In this document: positions 33,959 to 45,246 of the stretch, piece after piece
Layout of the letters: each line of letters begins with the position of its first letter
Position numbering within the stretch: position 1 is the first letter of the stretch
NCBI GenBank assembly: GCA_023853785.1
Contig: JAJIRX010000649.1
Coordinates: 248,001 to 312,000, forward strand
Length of the DNA stretch: 64,000 bases
Direction: 5' to 3'
Source: Psilocybe azurescens
Lineage: Eukaryota; Basidiomycota; Agaricomycetes; Agaricales; Agrocybaceae
Program-made: the position numbers and the translations under genes
The notes under the pieces: model-generated
Databases searched by the model: none
What the model was told of the DNA's origin: nothing
What the model saw: only the letters and a program-made list of their open reading frames with translations

Positions 33959-34213
33959 CAGGGATTCAGACACAGATGCAAATGGTGTTGTGGTAGACGA
34001 CAAAGACACGGTGTGAAAGTGCAGTACAAGCACGCCGGGTGAAAGGAGGGAGCGGGCCTGGGATATGGGAACGTAGGCATCGAGCTTGAGAATAGCTAGT
34101 AGCACAGAGATGGAGAAGAGGGGCCACCTGACCCGTCCCATGGTTTATATATGCGCCTAATTTTAGCGAAGACTGGTCTCACGATTGAACGCATCGATTA
34201 TGCGTTGAGAATA

Positions 34214-34906
34214 AAACCAAGACAAAATGCATTTTTGTCGCCGGACTGACCCTAAACTCGTTCCATTGGCACACACCTGAATTGGACACAGAATTGTTAG
34301 ATGTTCGCATTGTAGTGTAAATCCTAATGCCTTGACATTAAGAGGGTCAAGACCTATAGAAGACGCCCCCTAGAATTTGGTCATCTGCCGATTCAATCCA
34401 CATGTCCTGGTGATTCGATATCTTTACCTTATCACCTGTGTCCTTCGGTATTTACTTCGACAGAACATGCTATCTGCGAGGAAGCTTCACTAAGAGCTTG
34501 TCCGCCCTTGACCCGATTTTTCTCCCCCTCAAATCCGCAGATCCCTGGTCGTCAAATCCCCAAAAGCGGACAATCCTATTAGGGTCCGGCATAATAAGGA
34601 AGAAATTCCCACCCTGCGGGGCATTTTGTTTCTCAAAAATTTTGCGTACAATTGAGCCATTACGAAAGTTTAAGAGTGTATAATAATGACTTGAGCTACC
34701 ATAGCTGTAAATATAACTTTGTAAATCAGAATACACAATGTATAGTACTTACAATACTACTGATTATATCAAAATCGCAAACTTGGCGCAGACCTTCTCG
34801 TCCTTTTCTGTTTCCTGTTTTTTTGGTACTGTCAATTGTTTGCAGTTCTGTTCATTTTATGATCTCCCCTCTTTGTCCTCTTCCCTGTTCTGCTCTCTGC
34901 CCCAAA
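34214..34906. other. Intergenic, nothing recognised
   Basis: An 81-codon frame at 34438-34683 has no support. Confidence 0.4.
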
Positions 34907-36301
34907 TTATGCCATAGAGTTTATTGGAGTGCGAGCTGGCATATTCAAAGCATCAGCAGATGACGCAGATAGCGCGGCAGAGTTGATGGAGGAAGATTGA
35001 GCGATATGGGTACCATTGAGGCCCACCGATCTGCAAAGGTTTTCGCCGCAAATGGGAGCAGGAACCGAATACTTTTTGAGATACATCTCGTGATTCTCGT
35101 CCAGTCGATTGTCTTGAATTGAAGTAGATACTTCGGTGGACCTATGAGGCTTGTTATTGGGGTGAGGGGCTGACTGAAAAGCTAGAGGAGTAAGATTTTC
35201 TCTCTTAGCTACCCTCGAGGTGAAGATGTTGGCTCCTTGAGCAATTATTTGAATGCCGAGATAGTAATTCTTCCTGGACTGAGCTGTTAAACCGAAGAAG
35301 CCGAAGTAAACAAAAGCACAGAAAACCACGATCCATCTAGCCATCTCCTGAGCGTGTAGTGTTTCCGGATCTGTGCGCCAGACGGTGGCTGGCACAAGTG
35401 GAACAATGGAGAAGTTAGAGTGAGCGTTGGCCCAGCTAACCCATGGATTCAGACTGATGATAGCCGCGTAGAGACTGTATGTGGCTAAAGGAACAGTGAA
35501 GATAATGTCGACACTAGAGAGGTACATGAAGCGTAGGAATCGGCTGGTGGTAAGATTGTTGTATCCAGGGAAGTTGTTGATCTCATTCCAAAGCTTTCGG
35601 AATTGGATGATATTGTGAATGGCATATACGGCGGAGATGAGGCCAATGACCAGTGGCGGGCAGTACACGATGATCAAAGAGACCCATGTAATGTATGTGT
35701 GGGGAATGCAGCCAATGTCCTCGAGGATAACAAAACGATGACCCTGTACAATGTAATCTGAATAATAGGTTAAGTTGAGATACCGACAAATGTATCTGCT
35801 ACTGTGACGCACGCAAAATCATTTCCAGAATTGGGAAACCTACACCAATGAGAAGATCAACAATGACATGGCGTCTCTTATCAGCGCGGGTGACTGTCAC
35901 CGACTGCAGGGATGATATATGATACAATCGACGAGCAATGCAGAGAGAAGCTGCCGGTATAGCAACGTTATGACCAACCATAAGTTTCGTGGCTGCGTTG
36001 GCGTATGAGATTTGCAAAGTTGGAAAGAATAAAATGGACAGACAGATATCGCACCAGATTGGAGACCAGTTGACGTAGTTGTGGCTCCAGACAATCGAGT
36101 TGATGAACAGATTGAGGCATTCAAGGCCTACCCAGACCATAAAAACGCAGGTACCAGTGTTCCAGGCTTCATTAAAACATCATTTGATAGGGTTTCTATA
36201 CCAGCATGGGCACTTACATTCTAACTGCCAGGGAAGGTGATCATACACATAAGAAAGCCGATAAAGGCAAATGTTGAGAAGATAGCGTTGGGATATGCCA
36301 T
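34907..36301 (-). CDS. STE3: STE3-type (B mating type) pheromone receptor, one-base break
   Basis: Four exons: 36301-36218, 36166-36044, 35992-35813 and 35757-34907, with introns of 51, 51 and 55 bp, about 412 residues. Landmarks of the fungal class D GPCR are all present: MAYPNAIFSTFAFIGFLM, WNTGTCVFMVWVGLECLN, VWSHNYVNWSPIWCDIST, GIPAASLCI-like IPAASLCIARRLY, VTVTRADKRR, IVQGHRFVILEDIGC, YNNLTTSRFLRFMYLSS and ARWIVVFCAFVYFGFFG. STE3 receptors at the plasma membrane bind farnesylated pheromones and act through a heterotrimeric G protein. Exon 1 is one base short: after ITFP the frame hits TAG, whereas ttccc(c)tgg would give FPWQLE as in the family. No pheromone precursor was recognised, so it may be a non-mating receptor. 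Confidence 0.88.
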
Positions 36302-36319
36302 TGGGCACCTTAACCTGTA

Positions 36320-36550
36320 GAACTGCGCTAGAGTAGGGGAGTAATCAAAGGTGCGCAGCTGCTGGCAGTTCGATATGGCATATCGGATGAAAACCTCATT
36401 ATGAGGAAAATCTCCGCAAAATTTCTCTGTATATCTGTTGTTGATATCATGATGTATGATAAACATTGTTGTTCTTTTATGATCGTCGTTATGGACCTAA
36501 ATGGGAGTAAGTTCAAATATAGATCTAGTCCAGCCAGGTGTTTGTATTGG
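36320..36550 (-). repeat. Promoter and leader block shared with the DUF6534 gene
   Basis: See 31230-31550. Here it lies directly upstream of the STE3 start codon. Confidence 0.6.
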
Positions 36551-37500
36551 CAATGTCGGAAAAATCCAAATTAGCATATCAGCACTTTATGAAGCTGATG
36601 AACTTATCAGGGCTGATCAAGCTTTGCAGGAAGCCATATCAGCAGGTTGATCAGGTCATATAATTTGTTTGTACTGACGATCAGGGCTTGATCACCACAC
36701 AAAAGCCGCCTACTTGTGTATGGCACCTTAGGTTCCGACCCCACCGGTCACATCATATGGCAGGAACTAATGGTGATGCGCCACCTGATTTGAATGAATT
36801 TCCGTGTTTCGCCTTACCCACCGACATTCCATGTTCTAGGTGTCTACTTAATCTCCATTCGCTCCTCGCTTTTTCTGATTAGACAAGACTATTAGATTAG
36901 TTAAGATAACAGATTAGATTTATGGAAACCCGGACTGTCAAGCCTCCAAAGCCATCACCAAACACATCGCAGCTGGCCATGCCACCTGATGCATACATGC
37001 TTGACACGTTAGGACCTCGGACAGTACTCTAGGAATATAGTATGGGCACAGACAGCAATGTTTGCAGTGGGGACATCGTTTCCGGCAAGATATCTTGCCT
37101 TGAACGCAGTTCCCACCCTCGAGTCTTTGTGATTCTAGTAACATATACATTATACTGTATGTTTAAATTAATATTTATAATTGACAAGATATATTTGCTC
37201 GAGATCACTCCATCGTACATGAATCAAGTTTCCGTGGTGGCAGACCATGTGAATTTCCCTTGTTGCACCTGGCTCTCCAGCTAATTGTTATCACAGCGCA
37301 CCAGTAGGGGACAAATATTATATAGAAATGTACATATGTGCTCTGAGACATCTATAGATGACATTTGAGGTAAAAATTAGAATGTCCAGTGCATACAGAG
37401 CATCAAAACCAATTACTACTGAGCCATCATGATCAAGCCACTTATTATTTACCATTTCACGGTTATATCAAATACATAAATCATATATGTCTGAGCTTGT
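36551..37500. other. No gene recognised
   Basis: On the minus strand near 37040-37110 a short Cys-rich stretch (CRKRCPHCKHCCLCP) is open but isolated. Probably a remnant of a mobile-element or alpha-kinase N-terminal zinc-binding region. Confidence 0.3.
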
Positions 37501-37501
37501 C

Positions 37502-38190
37502 CTACTTGTCTTTTGAAGCTATCAACTTCCCTAACTGGAACCATTCGCAGTATTTATTACAGACATGTTGCCCTGTAAACTTGTCAAAGGCTGTATTGAT
37601 GTTCCCCTCTCCAAACAGTGACTGTTCGGCATCTTCGTGATTGCTCAGAGACCTGTGACTAAATTATTAGCATATTTTATCATTAAATAACAAGCTTTAT
37701 ACAAACAGATGTGTCATGATTTGTGGGTCAGTCAACAAATTTCCTGCTCTTTAAAGAAAAGAATAGATTTTTAAGCTGAACGTGGTCCTGTCCATAAATT
37801 TGATACATACCTTGAAAATACAAGATGTATGCCTGACCATGTGTAATATTAAATTGGACATGCTGTACAAAGCAAAGGAAGATGCCTATTTCATAACCTG
37901 ACTTGTTACAATCCTGAAGTGGAACAGCATCCGCATTGTGGATATACTTGATAAATAGGTCATCCTCCAGCAGCAGTTCCTCCAATAAATATGATGCACA
38001 GTGAGATGTTGATCTACCTCCAGCATGAGAATCAAGTGATTTCTTGGAGTATGCAATTGCCAACATACATTTGAGAAACATCTTGACTGCTTGGTTTCAT
38101 TTTTATGAATGATATTTTTTATGTTCCAGCATGCAAGGTAGGGGGTTGAAATATGGTATTTTGCCACAAGTTTTTCAAGCAGCACTGCCT
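37502..38190 (-). pseudogene. Fungal alpha-type protein kinase, C-terminal half, likely inactive
   Basis: Minus-strand exons read LEDDLFIKYIHNADAVPL, GYEIGIFLCFVQHVQFNI, THGQAYILYFQG, intron, NLLTDPQIMTH, intron, QSLFGEGNINTAFDKF and QHVCNKYCEWFQLGK, ending in TAG at 37502. These are the conserved blocks of mushroom alpha-kinases, including the Cys residues of the C-terminal zinc module. In alpha-kinases the motif before QG carries an Asp (D-x-Q-G) needed for catalysis; here it is Tyr (YFQG, codon tat). The N-terminal half could not be assembled upstream of 38190, though AVLLEKLVAKYHISTPYLAC may be part of it. Confidence 0.7.
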
Positions 38191-39110
38191 GCCACATTGA
38201 AATTTGAAGTCTGCATTATAACTTATATAGCAGTTTGCACATGTGAACTTCTGGGCATGCAATCTTTACACTTGATTCAGTGTACTGTATATTACACTTA
38301 GTACTTTCTTTGTATTGAATATCTCTCTTGAATATCTCTCTTCAATTCAGCTGTGGTACTAAGTAAGTACTGAGTTACTGACTATTGAACCACTGCACAT
38401 TTGTAATTCCGGCCATGCATCATCAACCATTCATACAAAAAGTAGGTCAACAATGCACATTTCATTAAACCTGTTAGTGTGCCCCTGTGGATTTTTTTCT
38501 TTGTGATGTATAAGTCTAATTTTGCAGAGTTTTCAACTCCCAGTCCTGATAGTGTTTTCTTAATCAAGTGTTTTAAAAGCATCAGATTGATCAATTACCC
38601 AGCTTGACCTGCTTGCAGAACAAGAGTCAGTCTTCTTCACCAAATTTTTGCAGGATGATGTCCGCTTTGTGCCTGCAACCATTATTGCATCTGGAGAAGT
38701 TAGACCGCACTATGCAGACTTAAACCCAATAACAAGCCAAATGCAGCAAGAGTTTAAGAAAGGAATGCACTTGGCAATGAACAAGCTTTAGCATGTGGGA
38801 ACTGAATACTGTATTCACTATTCATTTAGCAAAGTGAGAACTAAAATCTCTGCAGAGTAACCTATGGTACCAATATAGGCAGCCTTACTTTGAAATATAT
38901 TCATCATTTGAAAATCTCCTCAATTTCAACTCAGAGAGGTCTTACTGTACAGATGTTAGCTGACTAATAAAATGGCAGTTTCAACAGCAACACCAGGGCA
39001 AGTCAGATACTGAAGCCTAGAAAGGTAATTATGAATGTTGCAACCTGGGTTGCTGATGTTGTGAAAATGCTTATTTAACAACCTGGGTTACATCACAGGA
39101 AAGGGGAGTT
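38191..39110. other. No gene recognised
   Basis: A plus-strand open stretch near 38620-38790 reads QESVFFTKFLQDDVRFVPAT and is followed by a stop; I cannot assign it. Confidence 0.3.
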
Positions 39111-39116
39111 GCCAAA

Positions 39117-39300
39117 TAGATTAATCCATGAAACACAGAAGGAACGAAGAGCTAAGGTCAACAATCAAGCACCTCACAAGGCACACAAGTAGAATAATGA
39201 TGGGATATTGTACATATATTCATATCTGCAGAATGCTGAATAGATGATAAGTTGTGCTTCGAGCTGATGATGATTGAATCTGGCATCACCTGGCATTCAG
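39117..39300. repeat. Diverged copy of 31885-32075
   Basis: Same blocks as listed for 31885-32075, followed by tggcatcacctggcattcag. Confidence 0.5.
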
Positions 39301-39344
39301 CATCAGCATTCAGATATCAGTATCTGCTAACACAGGGCACAGGA

Positions 39345-40690
39345 AAATGTCCGTGCCATGTCCATGCTGTCAGTGCATGTTAGTGCATGTCAGGCCAAGT
39401 CAGGCCAATGTCAGTGCATGATATTACAATGTCAGTATAGTACCAGAGAGATATTGTAATGTCCTTACCTATGTGTAAATACCTCATCTGCTGGTTGCTG
39501 TATGCCGGAAAAGTGCTAGACGTCAACTATTGGCGAGTCTCAGGTTTGATTTTGATGGCTGTGTGGAGTGTGGGAAAGGTCTCTAAAATCACCAATTTGG
39601 CAACTTGCGATTTGTTTGTAGGTCGGGGAGCAGATATTTAGGAAAAAACAAGTAGATTTACATTTTAATAATGATTAGGTGTATGAATATGCGAGAAATT
39701 TGACCACAGCATATCTGATGAACGTACTATAGGACACATGGGAGGTTTGCAAGGGGCCTTGGCGGGCCGCATTTGGTGGCTGTGAGATAGCGTTGATCAC
39801 TGAGCGCTAATCCGCGCGCAAATAAGTGGTATTTGACATTGGTGAGATGCACAAAATAATAAAGTCGCAGTCAGGTTGTCATGCTAGTGTTGGTTCTTTT
39901 GTCCTTGTCTTTTCTATGTAATGAGAAATCGAGATGCTGAGTCAGTGTCATGTCTGCTTGGCGACTGCTCGGCCGAAGACTGGCCTAAAAGCTTTCTAAG
40001 AGCTTACGAGCTTACAAATCAACCAACTGGTCAATGTAGGGTCAATGGAGTGCATATATGATGTTATTTTATGTCTCTGCTGTGTAAGTGGAGGTCAGTG
40101 CAAGGTCAGTGCAAAAATATTCGAGGCCAGTGCATGTCAGAGCGCGTCAGAGCGCGTCAGTGCATATGTCAGTGCAAGTTATGTAAGTCAGTGCAGGTCC
40201 GTAGGTCCGAATTATTACAAGGAAAATTTAATGTGCAATTCTCCTGACAATATTTTTTCATTGTCTAGTTACTCTCTGTTATTGGCTAAAGTACAACGGC
40301 CCTGGATTCAACACCATTTCAGTCGGAACATGTGGGTCGAGTTGGGGTCAAGTGTGCTGCATTAGGCCTAGTAGTTTCACTTTGGACATTTTACATTAGC
40401 TGAGTGTAGATCAGGGACATAATTGGCATATAAAAGATACATCCTACTCCTATGATTTTTGCGCCACCTTGAAGCTCATTCAACACTCTATGTATTCCGG
40501 CACAGCCACTAAAGGACAACCGCGAAAGTGCGGCATTGATTATGGGGTATCAGAAATACCTCCAATGGTATTAGTACATGCCCATGGTACCTCAATGTAT
40601 AATAACGAGTTCATTTTCACCCTCTAACAAAGCATATCACCGATGCAATGAAATTTTAAAATATTGATGTCAGTGCATGTCAGTGCAAAG
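39345..40690 (+). repeat. Scattered gtcagtgcat-type short repeats
   Basis: Three clusters (39345-39430, 40090-40200, 40660-40690) are built from variants of gtcagtgcat and gtcagagcgc, for example catgtcagtgcaaaggc. Spacing is irregular. The DNA between them has no recognised gene. The last cluster ends 60 bp from the stop of the kinase gene. Confidence 0.65.
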
Positions 40691-40749
40691 GCTGACCGGC
40701 ACGGACATTTCTCTTTGCCCGCTCACACAGCATCCACATATTCATATTC

Positions 40750-43385
40750 CTATCTTTCACCCCTAAATTCGTTCTTGATTCCATCCAGCAGCCCCTCTAA
40801 CACTGCGCAGATCCCCCATGCACCAGGATCCGGCGGCAAGTCCAATGCACTAGCGGCTGCTGACGTCGATGACGAGGACCCTACACCAACATAGGCCGCC
40901 CGCCCAAGGTGGGCAGTCATCCCGCGCGTCCGCTCAGCGCCTATCTGCGCCTGCTTCACGGCCTCCGCGAATATAGCCAATGATCTTTCGTTCCCAGGCT
41001 GACCCTCTTTCCTGTCCCCGTCCTTTTTGTTTTCATCTTCATTTCTATTCCCATCTGCAGGTCTGACGTGTGTACTTTGCGGCGTGGTCTGAGCCATATA
41101 GGTACAGAAAGGCCCTAGAGCATCTATGATCGTGCGGTCGCCCACCTCGGCCGGTGTGTACCGCGATAACGTGTTTTTCGCGTCTTGCAGTGCTTTACCC
41201 CAGGGTACTAGTTCTTCCTCCCCACCGTGTCCTACGTGTAGTTGACCATCCGCAGTACGGTTCGTGCTGAGAGATACAGCTAGAGCGTGGAAGAAGATAG
41301 CCAGAACTGCGAATAACAACGGAGTAAGATTAGCGTTCAAGATCATCATCACCCGGATCGAAGGAATGGCTGATGGATCGTAATAGAGTGAAATAAAAAT
41401 GAAAGAAAGACCCACGAGCTCCAATGGTCCCTCCCATGGCATCTTCCAGTATCTCCGCAATCCCATACACAACCGCAGCAATATCCGTCTGTCCCGCAAG
41501 TGGGCCATTGTCAAGCGCATTCATGATTGCTAAGTAGAAAGAGGGCATTGAGCTCACATTCGCACTCACACTTGCAATCGGCACGGTGCAATGCACGAAT
41601 CGTGCACGATACAGTGTACTCACCGCTCGCCCCAGCTCTGAACGTATCCCCGCAATCTCCATCGCCGACGATAGTGTCGAACTCCGTAAGCTGCTTATGC
41701 ACGTCGATAACCCGCCTGCACGCGGCGCGTATCGCGCCGTGGACAACCGTGTTCCTATCCCTCTGATCTGCCGGGGGTATGGGTCCAGTATCTGAAGGGA
41801 CTGCACCCTGGACACCGCCGTTTGAATTGGCGGCACGAGACAAAGTCGCAGCCGCATCCTCCGTCGGAGATTCTTCCTGTGCCGGCCAATTCGTACGCGC
41901 GCCCACCCACGCATACGCGTCCGTCGGCGCATCGAGCAGGTCCTCAATACTGATGTCCGTCCCGCCTGCGACCCCGCCGCCGACCGTGGCGTGAAATGCG
42001 CGCATCGTGCCCGTGATATTGAGTATGGAGATCGAGAACCCCGGGGCGTTGAGGGACGTCATGTACGCCGCGCAGTACACCCTCTTCGGGCGGATCCCGT
42101 GCACAGCTGCGCGAGTGCGGTGTATGGTTATACGTAGATGTTAGTGTTACAGAAAAACTGGAGAAGATTAAAGAGAAGAGAATAGGAGCCACGCACCGAA
42201 CTGGCGCAGCGCGTCGTCGACGACGGCGCCCATCTCGAGCTGCGACATCCCGCCGAGGTTGTTGATGAAGAGAACCATGCCCGCGCGGCAGTCGTCCACC
42301 AGCCGCCGCTCATCCTCCTCCGCCCCTGCCCCCACCCCGGCCCTCAGCAGCATCCCCACCAGCTCCCCAACCAGCTCCCCGGCGCGCCGATCGCGCGCCG
42401 CCGCACGCCCGGCTCGTTGTGCAGCCCCAGCCCGACCTCGCACTCCCGCGCCCCCAGCGTCCCCTGCTCCCGGTCCCGTTCCCGCCCAGGCACATGGCAG
42501 TGCTCCAGCCCCACGCCCACGCTCCGCAAATTACTCACCACCGCGTCGCCCAGCGCGTGCACGACGTCGAGTGACGCGCCCGTCTCGGCGAGCGCGCCAA
42601 GGAGCTTGCACACGAGGATGTTGGCGGCGAGCCCGCGCGGGCCGACGAGCTTGGTTGCTGTGTTTGCGGTGGTGGTGGTGGTGCCTGTGTCAGTGCTGCG
42701 GTTCTGTGGAAGCAGAGACACATCATCAGCGACGACGACGCGCGCGATGCGCACCCCGGCAGCGCCGTGCGCGCCTTCTCGATCGCGAGCCCGAAGTTGA
42801 GGATGTCGCCCGTGTAGTTGTTGATGATCGCGAGGACGTCCAGCGCGCCTTCTCCTTCTCCAGTGGCTTCAGCACCTTCGCCTTCGCCTTCGTCGGTACC
42901 AGTGCCAGTAGCATTTCCAGGACCTGCACCCGCAGAAGCAGAAGCAGAAGCAGACGCAAGCTCCAAAGCCTTCAAAATCTGCCGCGCACTCGGGCTCGCG
43001 AACACCTCCCCGCGACCGCCGCGCTGAGCATGCCGCGCCCCGTGTAGCCCGCGTGCGCGGCTCGTGGCCGGAGCCGCCGCCTGAGATGACCGCTACCTGT
43101 CTGCGCTTGTGGTTATGGGCGTGTTTTGGGGAAGAGGAGGGGCTGATGTACACGGTTTTGGAGGGCTCGTGGCTGTCATCAAAATGCGTCGGCGAAATAG
43201 AGTAGAGGGACAGAGATGAAAAGGAGAAGGTCAGTCAGTCAGTCAATTTGCTTCCGAACAGACCCAGTACGAATAGGAGAAGGAAGGGAAGATACGCACA
43301 GGAGCACGCCCGGGTTCAGCGCCACCGCCCCGCGGAACGCGAGGACCAGGCCGTCCGCCGAGTCGTATAGGTGCTTGGTGTTCAT
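40750..43385 (-). CDS. DAK: Dihydroxyacetone kinase (DhaK-DhaL fusion)
   Basis: Exons 43385-43300, 43172-42197, 42106-41624, 41529-41416 and 41306-40750 give about 739 residues. The enzyme phosphorylates dihydroxyacetone with ATP in the cytosol, linking glycerol or methanol use to glycolysis. The DhaK half has VAVISGGGSGHEP, EVFASPSARQILKALE, NNYTGDILNFGLAIEKA, VVVADDVSLL, VGPRGLA and GLEHCHVPGRERD (the His here is the likely substrate-binding residue). The DhaL half has LTEFDTIVGDGDCGDTF (metal-binding Asp residues), MGGTIGA, YTPAEVGDRTIIDAL and ERTRGMTAHLGRAAYVG. Exon 2 is one base short at four places: near 43058, 43009, 42755 and 42379, three of them in G runs. Outside these points the gene is complete, so consensus error is likely. 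It is longer than usual because of Ala/Gly/Ser-rich loops. Confidence 0.9.
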
Positions 43386-43616
43386 GTTAGTGTGCGTTTA
43401 GGGAGCTCGTAGCGTGCACCAGGATTCAGATGCAGACGCAGACGCAGATGTGGTATTGTGGTAGAAGACAAAGCCACGGTGTGAATGTTCAGTCCAAGCA
43501 CACCGGGTGAAAGTGAAAGGAGAGAGCGGGCCTGGGATACGGGAACAAGATCATCGAGCTTGAGAATAGCTAGTAGCAGAGATTTAGAATAGGGGCCACC
43601 TGACCCATCCCATGGG

Positions 43617-43623
43617 TTATATA
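43617..43623 (-). promoter_or_regulatory. TATA box of the dihydroxyacetone kinase gene
   Basis: tatataa on the minus strand, about 230 bp before the ATG. The duplicated promoter keeps the same box at 34145-34151, and the surrounding 60 bp are among the best-conserved parts of the two copies. Confidence 0.5.
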
Positions 43624-43873
43624 TGCGCCTAATTTTAGCGACGACTGGTCGTACGAGCGAACATACCGATGACGCGTTGAGAACAAAACCCACACACCGT
43701 CTATTTGCAGGAATAAATCGTTCACGACTTCCTGAAAAAGAACTGGGACAGAAGCGCGGTGTGAATTATCAACGCGATGCAACGCGGGGTACCAATTAAA
43801 TATTGCAAAGAGTTACGGTTATAAGGCAAAGGTCACACCAAGAAATTCAACCACCCTCTCACCCTCTCACCCA

Positions 43874-45246
43874 TCACCCCTTCACCCCGCCAAACCTCAA
43901 CCGCCTCCAATCGCCGCTCACAATCTCCTCATCGCTCACGCCCTCCAGCCGCTTCAGCTCCCGCCTCACATAGCTCACCACATCGAGCATCACCTCGGGG
44001 TACACGAGGTACTTGTCGACCTCGCTGGGCGCGAAGTCGTGCACGCCCGAGCCGTCGTCCCTTGCTTCCTCCTTCTCGAGGTCGATCTTGGCGACGTTCA
44101 CGACCTCCCCGCCGACGAGGTTCACTGCGCGGCGGAACTTTGGCGGCGAGGGTGACGATGATGAGGGGGAAGAGGAGGAAGATGGGGAAGTGGGCTGGTT
44201 GTACACGATCCCCTGCGCCCCGCGCGCGCCGAGCACGTTGCGCCACACCGCGCCCGCGAGCTCCATGTCCGACGTGACCAGCCCCAGATCGAGCGACAGC
44301 CCCATGCCCGCCCACTGCTCCTTGAAGATCTTCATCTGCATCTTCAATATCCTATCCGGGGCCCTGCTCCGCGGCTTCTTCCCCCTCTTTCGCAGCCGCG
44401 CTCGCATTGGAATTGGGCGCAGGCGCAGGGGCGTTCGGGTTCGCGTAGAACGCCGTCTCGAACGTGTACGGCGGCGTCTTCTCGGCCGGCGGCTGCGGCA
44501 CCGTGCGCACGCGGTCCTCGACGTCCAGGAAGAAGTGGTCGATGAGCGCCTGCTGGTACGCCTTCCCGAGCTCCGGCGGCAGCGCGCGCAGCCGCACGGT
44601 GAGCATCCAGATGTGCAGGTTCGTGATGGTAAACCAGGACTGGAAGGTCGGTGGGAGGAAGCATTCTAGAAGGGGGAGAGGGGTGAGTATATGTGAATGG
44701 GATTTTGGGTGAAGAAAAAAGCGCGAGTGCGAGTGCGAGTGCGAAGTACATTATGCTAGAACACGCGCCACGAAGCGGTGCGATTCTCCCACACACACCA
44801 CACACAAACACCCCAAAACCGCCCCAACAGAAAAAGCCAGAAACACTCACCCTCCCGCCAAAACACGCCCTCTTCATCCGCACGCACCGCACACACGTCC
44901 CTATAAAGCAGCAGCGCGCGCCGGCCGGCGACCTGCTGCGTACTGCCATACCGAGCGCGTTCGTCAGCGCGTAGAACAGCTTGCGCGAGGTTGGGGACGA
45001 TTCGACTTGGCGCGTGAGCCAGCTCTTTTTGGGGGGTTGGGGGGAGGGAGATGCGGGGGTCGTCGGTGTTGTTGGTTTTGGTGGTGTCGGTGTCGGTGTT
45101 GTTGGTGTTGTTGTAGTGGGACGACCGTCCCCGCCCGCTTTTATGCTCATCGTGCGCCGTGAGGCTGCGATGCCGACACATCTAGACGACGAGAGGGTGT
45201 AGTTGTGCCGCCTGAGATGGCGCAGCAGGATGGAACGCGCGACCAT
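43874..45246 (-). CDS. CBP3: CBP3-like ubiquinol-cytochrome c chaperone
   Basis: Two exons (45246-44851 and 44665-43874, intron 185 bp) encode about 395 residues. CBP3 family proteins act in mitochondria, where with CBP6 they assist cytochrome b synthesis and complex III assembly. The N-terminus VARSILLRHLRRHNYTLSSS is Arg-rich and acidic-free like a matrix import signal. Landmarks are YGSTQQVAGRRALLLYRDVC, FWREECFLPPTFQSWF, ITNLHIWMLTVRLRALP, YQQALIDHFFLDVEDRVR and WAGMGLSLDLGLVTSDMEL, AVWRNVLGARG, then DKYLVYPEVMLDVVSYVRRE. Two frame breaks are visible: near 44950 (one base short in ggttat) and near 44360 (one base extra or two short in a gggcccc run). The middle Ser/Pro spacer is low-complexity. 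Confidence 0.85.

Larger units (their letters stand above)
32076..34213 (-). pseudogene. Truncated duplicate of the dihydroxyacetone kinase gene
   Basis: This is a diverged copy of 41.9-43.69 kb, including promoter and first exon (ATG 33699, MNTKHLYESADGLVLK). The coding part lacks the GGGSGHEP region: the frame jumps from VAVISG to EGAED. A second deletion removes the segment between CKLLG and GLEHCHVPGR. An 18-bp minisatellite expands after RERD. Homology ends near 32076 inside the VGARTN region, so the whole DhaL half is missing. It keeps the correct frame at VRIASVVVADDVSLL, where the parent copy is one base short. Confidence 0.85.

Noticed and set aside
30000..41000. Pheromone precursor genes around STE3
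   Set aside because: No convincing short frame ending in a CaaX motif was found by eye; short genes could still have been missed.
42259..43047. 262-codon plus-strand frame across the DAK gene
   Set aside because: Shadow of the GC-rich antisense DAK exon; Arg/Pro/Ala composition is typical of such shadows.
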